From the NCBI GenBank assembly GCA_014378155.1, contig JACMOF010000310.1:1-7876 (forward strand): a stretch of 7,876 nt of DNA, read 5' to 3'. Shown here piece by piece: positions 1-6,981 of this stretch. A model generated the notes under the pieces. It had not been told where the DNA came from, made no database searches, and saw only the letters and a program-made list of their open reading frames with translations. Made by a program: the position numbers and the translations under genes. Numbering within the stretch: the stretch's first letter is position 1; each line of letters opens with the position of its first letter. This DNA comes from Caulobacter sp. Its GTDB lineage: Bacteria; Pseudomonadota; Alphaproteobacteria; Caulobacterales; Caulobacteraceae.

Positions 1-1
1 A

Positions 2-33
2 GAGCGTGACAACGCTCCGAGTGTTTCTTTTCG
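2..33 (+). terminator. Possible hairpin terminator at left edge
   Basis: A perfect 6-bp stem (GAGCGT at 2-7, ACGCTC at 12-17) with a GACA loop is followed, after a few bases, by a T-rich run at 24-33. This could end a plus-strand transcript from a gene left of the window. The stem is short and the T tract is not directly attached, so the call is weak. Confidence 0.2.
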
Positions 34-372
34 ACATTTCTTGCATCCCCTGCCCGAGCTTCTTCCGGGCTTCAAGGAGCGTCTAATGCCGCCAGACTTG
101 TAAACAAGGCCGTAACAGTCTTCACATAACGCTGGTATCTTCTACGTCCTTCCGGGCCAATCCGGATATTTGCTACTAACAAATAGAAGTATATCGTCAG
201 ATCTATTCTCAATTTTTACTATCAATACGTCGCGTATGGGCCGTTTTTGCGATGCAGCACGGTTTGTCTGGCTCAACAAAGGAAGATCCGGCTCCCCAAC
301 AACTTGCTATTCCTGGCCAAGGCCACGCTTGAACAGGGTCAGAACTTCCAGATGCGGTGATTCTAGTTGGGC

Positions 373-392
373 AATGTCCGTCGACGGACATT
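373..392. repeat. Perfect 20-bp palindrome (AATGTCCGTC half-site)
   Basis: AATGTCCGTC at 373-382 is followed at once by its exact reverse complement at 383-392. As RNA it would form an 8-bp stem with a UCGA loop. On the plus strand the T run extends to 394 (TTTT at 391-394), so it resembles a small bidirectional terminator. It lies about 115 bases past the 3' end of the tRNA, in otherwise featureless DNA. It could instead be a dimeric repressor operator. No adjacent gene in the window supports either role. Confidence 0.45.
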
Positions 393-506
393 TTGTCGCA
401 ACGTGCCGAAACTGCCTCGCTGCGGCTTCGGGACGCAGGTCGGACGCCGAAAATCCACCTGATCCGCGGCGCGGCCCAAGACAAATCCACAGGGAGCAAG
501 AGAAGG

Positions 507-582
507 TGGTGCCGCTTACAGGACTCGAACCTGTGACCCCCTCATTACGAATGAGGTGCTCTACCAGCTGAGCTAAAGCGGC
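507..582 (-). tRNA. tRNA-Thr, anticodon CGU
   Basis: The minus strand folds as a standard 76-nt cloverleaf. The 7-bp acceptor pairs GCCGCTT with AAGCGGC. The D arm carries the G18-G19 pair, the T arm has GGTTCGAGTCC, the discriminator base is A, and the terminal CCA is encoded at 509-507. The 5-bp anticodon stem (CCTCA/TGAGG) closes the loop TTCGTAA. Anticodon CGU occupies 549-547 and reads ACG threonine codons. A37 follows the anticodon, so this tRNA is a predicted substrate for the t6A modification made by the TsaD pathway encoded further right. The gene lies 74 nt after the hemY stop on the same strand. No clear promoter is visible between them, so partial read-through from the heme operon is possible. 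Confidence 0.97.
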
Positions 583-605
583 GCGCTTCGTTCCAGGACG
601 GGGCC

Positions 606-643
606 TGGGACCTGGTGTTCCCACCGCCCAAATCACTGGGCGG
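606..643 (-). terminator. Two hairpins between hemY and tRNA-Thr
   Basis: Between the hemY stop and the tRNA is a perfect 7-bp inverted repeat (CCGCCCA at 624-630, TGGGCGG at 637-643, 6-nt loop). It is followed on the minus strand by a second inverted repeat (619-623 with 606-610, 5 bp). Neither has a U tract, so these are not canonical intrinsic terminators. They could be a Rho-dependent end, an RNA 3'-end stabiliser, or a processing signal before the tRNA. Confidence 0.35.
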
Positions 644-656
644 CGCGAAGAGGGGC

Positions 657-2204
657 CTATTTAGCGGCGCGCGGGCCACTTGCCAAGCGTCGGCGTGAAC
701 CAGCGTTGCGACGGGGCGCCGGACCGTCGGGTCCGCCGTCCGATCCGCCATCCAAAGAGACCCTGGTGTCGAAGACTCCGGGGTCGTCGGGGATCGGCAT
801 CAGGGCGCCACCAGTCTCGGCGGCGCGAACGAAGGGCGTGGATTCGGCATAGGCCGAGGGCAGCTGGGGCCGTTCGCTCATCGTGCGCTCGCGGCGCTCG
901 AACCGCGGGTGGATCAGCTCGCCGGTCTCGGCGTAGCTGACGGTCAGCCGAGCCCAGTCCTCGCGGGCATAGACGAAGGCCCGGCCCTCGGGGTCGAGGT
1001 CCGACCAGTCGGCTTCCTGCGGGGCGGCCGCGCCGCGGACGATCCAGGCGCGAGCCTCGTCGGCCTCGCCGTTGGCGTAGGCGACGCGCGACATCAGGCC
1101 GGCGATCCGCGCCGTCAGCGCTTCTTGCGGCAGCAGGCGCGCGGCGGCGCGGGCCGCCACCGGATCGCCGCCGACCAGGGCGCTCTCCACCTTCAGCAAC
1201 TGGCTCTCTCGCGCCTCGGGCTTGAGGTTGGCCAGGGTCGCCAGGCGGGCGGACCGGACCTTGGGCGTCTCATTGGTCTTCAGGTCGCGATAGGCCAACC
1301 ACAGGGCCGGATGGGGCGACAGCTTCCAGGCCGCTTCCAGCAGGCTGCCGGCCTTTGCGGCCTTGCCGTCGTCAGCCAGCAGGCGGGCGGCCATGACCAC
1401 GCCGGGGGCGAAGTCGGGCTTCAACCGGGCCGACTGAACGGCGAAGTCGAGCGCCTGGGTCAGACCCCTGGGATCGTCGGACTCTTCCAGGGCGGCGGCC
1501 GAGGCGGCCAGCAAGGCGGCGCGAGCCCGCTCGGCGACCAAGGGCGGCACGATCTTGCGCTCCAGCGCGCCTTGGACGAGATCAAGAGCGGCCTTCCAGT
1601 CTCCGACCTCCAGCCGCGCCTCCAGCAGGGCCCGCCAGGCCCAACGGGCGGTCTTGGCCAGACCATAGGCGGTCTCGGCATGGCGCAGGGCCAGGGCCTT
1701 GTCGCCTTCGGCCAAGGCGGTCTGCATCAGGCCGCGCAGGCCGGCCAGCCGCATCTCGGGAAAGCCGAGCATGGCGTTGTAGGCTTGGCGGGCGGCGACA
1801 TGATCGCCCGCGGCCTCGGCGGCCTGGGCGGCCAGCACTCGGATCAGCGCGGGGGCGTCTTCGGCCAGTTCGGCGGCCTTCTGAGCCAGGCGGCGAGCCT
1901 CGGAGCCGTCGCCGGCGGCCACGGCCAGAAAGCCACGCGACAGGGCCTCGATCCCCTGCTTGCGCCTGGACTCGGCCTGGGCGCGGGCGGCGCGGCGCGG
2001 CGCCTCGACCACCCATAGCAGGCCGCGCCACAGGATGGTCGCGAGCAGGGCGGTGAACAGGGTCAGCAGGGCGGCGGCCACGGCGGTCATCTCGACCCGC
2101 CAGCCCATCCAGTCCAGGCTGGCCGCGCCCGGTTCGCCGGTCAGGGCGACCACCGCCACGGCGATGGCCGCGACGACGAAGAAGACGAACGCCGCGCGGA
2201 TCAT
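657..2204 (-). CDS. hemY: HemY-family heme-operon membrane protein with TPR-like repeats
   Basis: This 515-residue protein matches the alphaproteobacterial HemY layout (HemY N-terminal family). It has two hydrophobic helices near the N terminus (about residues 3-21 and 39-67), then a basic stretch (69-83), then a long alanine-rich helical-repeat region (about 84-395) typical of TPR-like folds. The tail is low-complexity, with a PDDPG motif near 472-476 and a basic, Gly/Pro-rich end. This HemY is not protoporphyrinogen oxidase, despite the shared name in Bacillus. It is a membrane-anchored protein of heme operons whose biochemical role is poorly defined, possibly a scaffold for late heme enzymes. 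The ATG at 2204 was chosen because it overlaps the upstream stop as ATGA, follows a GGTGGGG Shine-Dalgarno-like run, and leads straight into the first membrane helix. The frame remains open 41 codons further upstream, but that extension is Arg/Pro-rich and overlaps the preceding gene. Last gene of the operon, probably translationally coupled. Confidence 0.88.
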   Translation of the reverse strand: MIRAAFVFFVVAAIAVAVVALTGEPGAASLDWMGWRVEMTAVAAALLTLFTALLATILWRGLLWVVEAPRRAARAQAESRRKQGIEALSRGFLAVAAGDGSEARRLAQKAAELAEDAPALIRVLAAQAAEAAGDHVAARQAYNAMLGFPEMRLAGLRGLMQTALAEGDKALALRHAETAYGLAKTARWAWRALLEARLEVGDWKAALDLVQGALERKIVPPLVAERARAALLAASAAALEESDDPRGLTQALDFAVQSARLKPDFAPGVVMAARLLADDGKAAKAGSLLEAAWKLSPHPALWLAYRDLKTNETPKVRSARLATLANLKPEARESQLLKVESALVGGDPVAARAAARLLPQEALTARIAGLMSRVAYANGEADEARAWIVRGAAAPQEADWSDLDPEGRAFVYAREDWARLTVSYAETGELIHPRFERRERTMSERPQLPSAYAESTPFVRAAETGGALMPIPDDPGVFDTRVSLDGGSDGGPDGPAPRRNAGSRRRLASGPRAAK

Positions 2205-3085
2205 GGCGTCCCCACCGGGGCGGCCGCCGGGGACCGGGTCACCTGAACCAGGCCGGCCAGGGCGTCGGCGCGGAGGGCGGCGATGTGGCGATCGATCTCG
2301 ACCCGGCGCTCCGCGGTGGCGCGCCAAGGCGCCAGGATGGTCTGAGCGCCTGCGGGCAGCGGCTCGATCGCCGCCAGCGCGCCTTCGATGTCGCCCTCGT
2401 TCAGCAGCTTCTGGGCCCGGCCGAGCAGGGCGTCCGGGGTCGAGCCCTGGGTCGCGCCGACCTGGCGGATCGAGACGATCCTCGACAAGGCGTGGCGCAG
2501 CTTGGCGAGGAAATCGCCCGCGCGTCCCGGATCACGGGCGGCGACGTCCGCGCGGCCGGCCAGGGCCTCGAACTCGGCGGCGAGGCCCGATCGGGTGGGG
2601 GCGCCGGTCTGGGCCAGGCGGTTCAGGGCGCGCAGGTCGGACGACAGAGGCAACATGCGCCCCAAGCCGGCCAGTTCCTGGCTGAAGGGCCGCGCCGTGC
2701 CGGCGGCGTCGGCCAGGGTGGCGGCGGCCAGGGCGGCGGCGGCGGCGTCGACCGCGCGCTGCTGGCCGTTTTCCAGGACGGCGAGACGCGCCTCCAGGCG
2801 CCCGATCTCGATATCGGGCGCGGGCGCGGCGGCCGCGACGGACGGAGGCAGGACGGGGTAGGTTGGGGGGGCCGATGCGACATCCGATACGGGGGCCGCC
2901 GCGGCCGGCGGCTTGGCATGGGGGAACGCCGTCCGGCCGAATCGCGCCAGCCCCGCGCCCAGCGCCAGGCAGACCAGGCCGAAGACGACGACCGCCCAGA
3001 CGCCCAGGCCCAGCCGGCGCCGGGGCGCATAGAGCGCCGGGTCGCGCGGCGCGACGATTTCAGCGGGGTCGGAAGCAGTGGTCAT
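2201..3085 (-). CDS. Mic60/mitofilin-like inner-membrane protein
   Basis: 294 residues. A short cytoplasmic N terminus (1-26) with Arg residues at 22-24 is followed by one membrane helix at about 27-48, an Ala/Pro-rich linker (55-92), a probable coiled coil (about 93-125) and a helical C-terminal domain. That domain has features reminiscent of the mitofilin signature: an RxVSIRQVG-like strand at 202-210 and an NEGDIEGALAAIEPLP stretch at about 229-244, then an amphipathic helix. In alphaproteobacteria the Mic60 homologue, an ancestor of the mitochondrial cristae-junction protein, is known to sit next to hemY in the heme operon. That context supports the call more than sequence similarity does. 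The protein is shorter than many bacterial Mic60s, mainly in the coiled coil. The start at 3085 lies 44 nt after the hemD stop and has only a weak ribosome site (TGGAC). A 32-codon upstream extension is open but overlaps hemD and lacks character. The role in shaping the membrane is inferred. Confidence 0.72.
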   Translation of the reverse strand: MTTASDPAEIVAPRDPALYAPRRRLGLGVWAVVVFGLVCLALGAGLARFGRTAFPHAKPPAAAAPVSDVASAPPTYPVLPPSVAAAAPAPDIEIGRLEARLAVLENGQQRAVDAAAAALAAATLADAAGTARPFSQELAGLGRMLPLSSDLRALNRLAQTGAPTRSGLAAEFEALAGRADVAARDPGRAGDFLAKLRHALSRIVSIRQVGATQGSTPDALLGRAQKLLNEGDIEGALAAIEPLPAGAQTILAPWRATAERRVEIDRHIAALRADALAGLVQVTRSPAAAPVGTP

Positions 3086-3129
3086 GAGTCCATTCGTGCC
3101 CCACGCCGCCGCGCCGCGCAATCGCTCAG

Positions 3130-3837
3130 CTACAGCGTGAGTAAGCTCAACAGCGCGGTTTCGGTCGGGCGCGGCGCGCACGCCACAGACCCCAGGCCTC
3201 CCGTGCGGCCCAACGCTTCAAGCGGCGCGACGACTGCGGGCGACAGGCACAGGATCCTCAGGCGCGGAGCGGGACAGTGAGTGAGCACAGCCGCCAAGGT
3301 CCGCGCGGCTCGGGGCGAATACACCAGCGCCGCCGCGAGGGTGTCGATCGCCGCCAAGGTGGTCGGGGCGGGATCGCGCGCGACGGTCTCGTAAAGCGCC
3401 AGGCGGATCGCGGTGACTCCCGCCTCGGCGAGCGGCGCCACCAGATCTCCGGCCGGTTCCAGGGCGCCGGGATGGAGCACGACGCCGTCCAACTCGGCGG
3501 CCTCGCCAGCGATCAGCCACGCCAAGGCCTCGACGTCGCCTTCAGCGGACTCCACCCGGGCAAAGCCCGCCTCGCGGGCGGCGGCGGCGGTGCGGTCGCC
3601 AACCGCGAACGCACGACGCGAGCGGTCAGGGCTGGCGCGGGCGAAGGCCGAGACGCCGTTGACGCTGGTGAAGGCCAGAGCCGCCACGCCCGTCAGGTCG
3701 ATCACCGGCGACAGGTCGCGCACGGTCAGCAACGGATCGACCAGCGGTGTGAAGCCCATGGCCTCAAGACGAGCGGCGGTGGCCTCCGCGCCCGGCGAGG
3801 CCCGGGTGACCCAAATCCGCCGCGACTCGCCGGTCAT
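3130..3837 (-). CDS. hemD: Uroporphyrinogen-III synthase
   Basis: A 235-residue HemD-family protein. The enzyme closes linear hydroxymethylbilane into uroporphyrinogen III while inverting ring D, in the cytoplasm. HemD sequences diverge strongly, but the typical signposts are present: an IWVTRASPGAE start (residues 8-18), FTSVNGV at 56-62, AVGDRTA at 78-84, a VVLHPGALEPAGD segment at 119-131 (where the family often has an RG pair), and YSPRAA at 173-178. The length fits the shorter alphaproteobacterial forms. The start ATG is 4 nt after the hemC stop, with AGGG overlapping that stop as a ribosome site, so translation is probably coupled to hemC. This coupling suits a pathway in which the unstable HemC product must be captured quickly. 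No missing segment or frameshift is visible. Confidence 0.93.
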   Translation of the reverse strand: MTGESRRIWVTRASPGAEATAARLEAMGFTPLVDPLLTVRDLSPVIDLTGVAALAFTSVNGVSAFARASPDRSRRAFAVGDRTAAAAREAGFARVESAEGDVEALAWLIAGEAAELDGVVLHPGALEPAGDLVAPLAEAGVTAIRLALYETVARDPAPTTLAAIDTLAAALVYSPRAARTLAAVLTHCPAPRLRILCLSPAVVAPLEALGRTGGLGSVACAPRPTETALLSLLTL

Positions 3838-3841
3838 GGCC

Positions 3842-4795
3842 CTACTCGGTGAGGATCAGGGCCGGACCGCCCTCGACCCGCACGGCGCCGCCCAGCTCCA
3901 ACCCCAGGGCTCGGGCCTGGTCGGTGGCGTCGAGGCTGGACAGGGTGACCGAGCCCTCACGGCGGAAACGGTGGGCGCCGTCCGGAGTCAGGGCCTCGAC
4001 GATCATCGTCAGGGTCAGGCCCTCCAGCCGGGCATAGGCGCCGACCGCCGTGCGGCACGAGCCTTCCAGGGCGTAGAGCGCTCCGCGCTCGGCGGCCACG
4101 GCGAGGGTGGTGGCCTGGCAACGCACGGCCTGCAGCCAGGGCAGGTCGACATCCTCGGCGCGGGTCTCGATGACCAGGGCGCCCTGGCCCGGGGCCGGCG
4201 GGGCGGCGATCGGGTCAAGCCAACTGCGCGGCAGATGGCCCAGGCCCAGGCGATTCAGGCCAGACTGGGCCAGCAGGATAGCGTCGGCCTCGCCACGCTC
4301 CAGCTTGGCCAGGCGGGTGTCGACATTGCCGCGCAGCATGACGATCTCGAGGTCCGGCCGCACGTGCAGGGCCTGGGCTTGCCTGCGTAGCGAGGCGGTG
4401 CCCAGGCGCGCGCCCTTGGGCAGGTCTTCCAGCCGCTCGGCGAAGTGGCTGATGAAGGCGTCACGCGGGTCCTCGCGCTCGGGCACGGCCGCCAGCACCA
4501 GGCCTGGCGGCAGCTCGGCGGGCATGTCCTTCAGCGAATGGATGGCGCAGTCGATGCGGCCCTCGATCAGGGCCTCCTCGATCTCCTTGGTGAACAGCCC
4601 CTTGCCGCCGATCTCCATCAGCCGGCGGTCCTGGATGCGGTCGCCGCTGGTGACGATCGGGATCAGCTGGGCGAACGACTCGATGTCGTCGGGTCCCGCG
4701 CCGAGGGCGGCCGCGATGCGGGCCTGCATCAAGCCAGACTGGGCCAGCGACAGCTTGGAGCCGCGCGCGCCGATGCGGATGGGTTGCCGGGACAC
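3842..4795 (-). CDS. hemC: Porphobilinogen deaminase (hydroxymethylbilane synthase)
   Basis: A 317-residue cytosolic enzyme that joins four porphobilinogen units into hydroxymethylbilane on a covalently bound dipyrromethane cofactor. The family signatures are intact. IRIGARGSKLSLAQ lies near the N terminus. GGKGLFTKEIE at 63-73 is followed by HSLKDMP at 86-92, where Asp90 matches the catalytic Asp84 of the E. coli enzyme. GTASLRRQAQ at 132-141 supplies the cofactor- and substrate-binding arginines, and RGNVDTRL lies at 155-162. EGSCRTAVGA at 244-253 contains Cys247, the cofactor attachment residue. The length is normal. The start is a GTG at 4795 that begins the conserved N-terminal strand. 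No strong ribosome site precedes it (only AGGT about 12 nt upstream), which suggests modest initiation. It is the first gene of the minus-strand operon and diverges from tsaD across 71 bp. Confidence 0.98.
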   Translation of the reverse strand: MSRQPIRIGARGSKLSLAQSGLMQARIAAALGAGPDDIESFAQLIPIVTSGDRIQDRRLMEIGGKGLFTKEIEEALIEGRIDCAIHSLKDMPAELPPGLVLAAVPEREDPRDAFISHFAERLEDLPKGARLGTASLRRQAQALHVRPDLEIVMLRGNVDTRLAKLERGEADAILLAQSGLNRLGLGHLPRSWLDPIAAPPAPGQGALVIETRAEDVDLPWLQAVRCQATTLAVAAERGALYALEGSCRTAVGAYARLEGLTLTMIVEALTPDGAHRFRREGSVTLSSLDATDQARALGLELGGAVRVEGGPALILTE

Positions 4796-4866
4796 GGTGG
4801 GGGCGTTACCTGCAGAGCGATAAGAAGCCTTCGCTGCTACAGGAGCGGCGGGAACCCCGCAACCGA
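4796..4866. promoter_or_regulatory. Divergent hemC/tsaD intergenic region
   Basis: These 71 bp separate two start codons facing away from each other, so promoters for both the heme operon and tsaD-gpsA should lie here or reach into the coding ends. I could not match a convincing -35/-10 pair of the Caulobacter housekeeping type (TTGACG/GCTANAWC) on either strand. GCTAC at 4836-4840 is only a partial -10 resemblance. The position alone supports the call. Confidence 0.5.
4841..4866 (+). promoter_or_regulatory. Distant Shine-Dalgarno of tsaD bridged by a hairpin
   Basis: AGGAG at 4841-4845 is the only good Shine-Dalgarno before the tsaD ATG, but it is 21 nt away, too far for normal use. The spacer contains a perfect 5-bp GC stem (GCGGG at 4848-4852, CCCGC at 4856-4860) with an AAC loop. 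If this folds, the 13-nt hairpin is looped out and the effective spacing falls to 8 nt (two bases before plus six after), which is near the optimum. The bridging is inferred from the sequence alone. Confidence 0.45.
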
Positions 4867-5985
4867 ATGACCACCCTTAAGCAACCTGGCCCCACGCAAT
4901 CGACACTGACCGTCCTCGGGCTGGAGACCAGCTGCGACGAGACAGCCGCGTCCGTGGTGCGGCGCAGCGCGGACGGCCGCGTCGAGGTGCTGTCGTCGAT
5001 CGTAGGCACTCAGTTCGAGCAGCATGCCCCGTTCGGCGGCGTGGTGCCCGAGATCGCCGCGCGCGCCCATGTCGAGGCCATCGACGGCGTGGTGGCCCAG
5101 GCGATGCGCGCGGCGGGGCTCGGTTTCGCGGACCTGGACGGCGTCGCCGCCACCGCCGGGCCGGGCCTGGTGGGCGGGGTGATGGTCGGGTTGGCGTTCG
5201 GCAAGGCCGTCGCCCTGGCCCGCGACCTGCCGCTGGTGGCGGTCAACCACCTGGAGGGCCACGCGGTCTCGGCGCGACTGGGGGCGGAGATCGCCTATCC
5301 GTTCCTGCTGCTGCTGGTCTCCGGCGGCCTTTGCCAACTGCTGGAAGTGGCCGGCGTCGGGGCCTGCACGCGCCTGGGCACCACCATCGACGACGCGGCC
5401 GGCGAGGCCTTCGACAAGATCGCCAAGAGCCTGGGCCTGCCCTATCCCGGCGGCCCGGCCCTGGAAAAGCTGGCGACGAGCGGCGACCCCACCCAGTTCG
5501 ACCTGCCGCGCGCCCTGCTGGGTCGCAAGGACTGCGACTTCTCGTTCTCCGGCCTGAAGACCGCCGCCGCGCGGCTGGCCGAGAAGGTCACCAACGACAC
5601 CGAGCGCGCAGACCTGGCCGCCGCCGTGCAGTTCGCCATCGCCCGCCAGCTGTCGGAACGCACCGACCGGGCCATGAAGCTCTATGCCGCTAGCCATCCG
5701 GGCCAGGCCTTGCGCTTCGTGGTGGCCGGCGGCGTCGCGGCCAATGGCGCGGTCAAGGCGGCGCTGCGCAAGAACTGCGACGACAACGGCTTTTCGTTCG
5801 ACGCCCCGCCGCTGGTCTATTGCACCGACAACGCCGCGATGATCGCCCTGGCCGGGGCCGAGCGGCTGGCGGCCGGGATTTCAGACGACCTGGACGCCGT
5901 GGCGCGTCCGCGTTGGCCGCTGGACGAGGCCGCAGCGTTATCCCATCCGAGCAACAACTTCGGCCGCAAGGGAGCCAAGGCATGA
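4867..5985 (+). CDS. tsaD: tRNA N6-adenosine threonylcarbamoyltransferase TsaD
   Basis: 372 residues, formerly annotated Gcp. TsaD transfers threonylcarbamoyl from the TsaC product (threonylcarbamoyl-AMP) to A37 of ANN-decoding tRNAs, working with TsaB and TsaE. Visible motifs in order: [12 protein letters not shown] at 18-29, [14 protein letters not shown] at 53-66, TAGPGLVGG at 96-104, NHLEGH at 127-132 with metal ligands His128 and His132, [11 protein letters not shown] at 174-184, YPGGP at 193-197, SFSGLKTA at 226-233, VAGGVAAN at 286-293 and CTDNAAMIA at 319-327 with metal ligand Asp321. One oddity is at 152-157, where SGGLCQ replaces the usual SGGHTQ-like loop (Leu155 for His). The N terminus is about ten residues longer than in E. 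coli, but no nearer in-frame ATG exists before the GLETSC motif. It overlaps gpsA by ATGA. Translation probably uses the hairpin-bridged ribosome site upstream. Confidence 0.97.
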   Translation: MTTLKQPGPTQSTLTVLGLETSCDETAASVVRRSADGRVEVLSSIVGTQFEQHAPFGGVVPEIAARAHVEAIDGVVAQAMRAAGLGFADLDGVAATAGPGLVGGVMVGLAFGKAVALARDLPLVAVNHLEGHAVSARLGAEIAYPFLLLLVSGGLCQLLEVAGVGACTRLGTTIDDAAGEAFDKIAKSLGLPYPGGPALEKLATSGDPTQFDLPRALLGRKDCDFSFSGLKTAAARLAEKVTNDTERADLAAAVQFAIARQLSERTDRAMKLYAASHPGQALRFVVAGGVAANGAVKAALRKNCDDNGFSFDAPPLVYCTDNAAMIALAGAERLAAGISDDLDAVARPRWPLDEAAALSHPSNNFGRKGAKA

Positions 5986-6977
5986 CCTTCACGCACGCGG
6001 GCGTCATCGGCGCCGGAGCCTGGGGCACCGCCCTGGCCCAGGTCTGCGCCCGGGCCGGGCTGAAGGTCACCCTGCAGGCCCGCGAGGCTGAGGTGGTCGC
6101 CTCGATCGCCGCCCGCCACGAGAACACCATGTTCCTGCCCGGCGTGCTGCTGGACGACACGGTCATCGCCTCGGCCGACATGGCGGCTCTGGCGGCCTGC
6201 GACCTGATCCTGGCCGTGCCGCCGGCCCAGCACCTGCGCTCGGCGCTGACGGCCTTAAAGCCGCACCTGCAGCCCAGCGTCCCGGTGGTGCTGTGTTCCA
6301 AGGGCGTTGAGCAGGGCTCGCTCAAACTCATGAGCGAGGTCGCCGGCGAGGTGCTGCCGGACAATCCGATCGCCGTGCTGTCGGGTCCCAGCTTCGCCGG
6401 CGAGGTGGCGCGCGGCCTGCCCACAGCCGTCACCCTGGCCTGCGAGGACGAAGCCCTGGGCATGGCCATCGTCGAGGCCATCGCCATCCCGGCCTTCCGC
6501 CCCTATCTCGCCGCCGACGTCATCGGGGCCGAGGCCGGCGGGGCGGTCAAGAACGTGCTGGCCATCGCCTGCGGCATCGTCGAGGGCAAGGATCTGGGCC
6601 GCAGCGCCCACGCCGCCCTGATCACCCGCGGCTTCGCCGAACTGACCCGTCTGGCCGTGGCCCTCGGCGGCAAGGCCGAGACGGTGGCCGGCCTGTGCGG
6701 CCTGGGCGACCTGGTGCTCACCTGCTCCAGCCCGCAGTCGCGCAACATGAGCGTCGGCCTGGCGCTTGGGGCCGGCCAGACCCTGGAACAGGCCCTGGCC
6801 GGCAAGGTCTCGGTGGCCGAGGGCGTGGCCTCCGCCCCCGCCGTTCGCGCCCTGGCCCGCTCCCTGGGTGTCGAGACCCCGATCTGCGAAGCCGTCGCCG
6901 CCATCCTGGCCGGCGAGGTCGATGTCAACAGCGCGATCCTCGGCCTACTGTCGCGACCGCTAAAGGCTGAAGCCTAA
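5982..6977 (+). CDS. gpsA: NAD(P)H-dependent glycerol-3-phosphate dehydrogenase
   Basis: A 331-residue cytosolic enzyme that reduces dihydroxyacetone phosphate to sn-glycerol-3-phosphate, the backbone precursor of phospholipids. The N-terminal Rossmann fold shows [10 protein letters not shown] at 10-19. [10 protein letters not shown] at 105-114 carries a conserved Lys107, and [17 protein letters not shown] lies at 134-150. [17 protein letters not shown] at 186-202 contains the catalytic Lys190. The C-terminal substrate domain has [14 protein letters not shown] at 237-250 and SRN at 253-255, whose Arg-Asn pair binds substrate. The length is standard. The ATG at 5982 overlaps the tsaD stop by 4 nt, with AAGGGAG 8 nt upstream, so the start is secure and coupled. 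The frame is open further upstream but only inside tsaD. The gene ends 4 nt before a perfect 36-bp palindrome. Confidence 0.98.
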   Translation: MTFTHAGVIGAGAWGTALAQVCARAGLKVTLQAREAEVVASIAARHENTMFLPGVLLDDTVIASADMAALAACDLILAVPPAQHLRSALTALKPHLQPSVPVVLCSKGVEQGSLKLMSEVAGEVLPDNPIAVLSGPSFAGEVARGLPTAVTLACEDEALGMAIVEAIAIPAFRPYLAADVIGAEAGGAVKNVLAIACGIVEGKDLGRSAHAALITRGFAELTRLAVALGGKAETVAGLCGLGDLVLTCSSPQSRNMSVGLALGAGQTLEQALAGKVSVAEGVASAPAVRALARSLGVETPICEAVAAILAGEVDVNSAILGLLSRPLKAEA

Positions 6978-6981
6978 ACCA

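Larger units (their letters stand above)
1..506. other. Non-coding flank of tRNA-Thr, AT-rich in the middle
   Basis: No convincing gene on either strand. The open frames here either run into the tRNA and give the well-known spurious tRNA-derived peptides, or have no recognisable motif. By hand count 121-240 is 40% G+C and 171-230 is 28%, far below the roughly 70% look of the genes to the right. Short hairpins are present: stems at 2-7/12-17, 52-56/66-70, 151-155/162-166 and 225-229/233-237, plus a perfect palindrome at 373-392. The stretch lies on the 3' side of the tRNA, where integrating elements commonly insert, but I found no integrase and no copy of the tRNA 3' end. It may be an intergenic control region for a gene left of the window, or the worn edge of an old insertion. 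Confidence 0.6.

Noticed and set aside
185..215. Possible minus-strand promoter (TTGAGA ... TATACT) in the AT-rich patch
   Set aside because: The spacing is only 13 nt. Such matches are expected by chance in a 28% GC stretch, and no start codon or gene follows on that strand.
1..506. Attachment-site repeat of the tRNA-Thr 3' end
   Set aside because: I looked for a second copy of the tRNA 3' segment in the flank and found only matches of a few bases, so no att site is claimed within this window.
170..571. Plus-strand 133-residue frame entering the tRNA, and minus-strand frames at 307-636 and 209-499
   Set aside because: The peptides from reading through the tRNA (TGLEPVTPS on one strand, AQLVEHLIRNEGVTGSSPV on the other) are classic false translations of tRNA genes. 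The remaining parts show no family motif, and the 209-499 frame has neither a convincing ribosome site nor coding character.
909..2018. Long plus-strand frame (369 residues) opposite hemY
   Set aside because: A Gly/Gln-rich shadow of the high-GC hemY gene with no motif. The opposite frame has membrane helices, a TPR-like layout and operon context.
2285..3280. Long plus-strand frames (up to 331 residues) opposite the mitofilin-like gene and hemD
   Set aside because: Arg/Gly-rich composition typical of antisense shadows in GC-rich DNA, with no domain signature. hemD on the other strand is certain.
4796..4866. Riboswitch upstream of hemC or tsaD
   Set aside because: Only 71 bp is available for two divergent leaders, and nothing beyond a small 5-bp hairpin is visible. 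There is too little room for a known riboswitch class.
4837..5697. Minus-strand 286-residue frame opposite tsaD
   Set aside because: It is the antisense of highly conserved TsaD motifs, and its His/Gln/Gly-rich content is a shadow pattern.
5753..6487. Minus-strand frames opposite gpsA
   Set aside because: They show no motifs and overlap fully with the intact gpsA reading frame.
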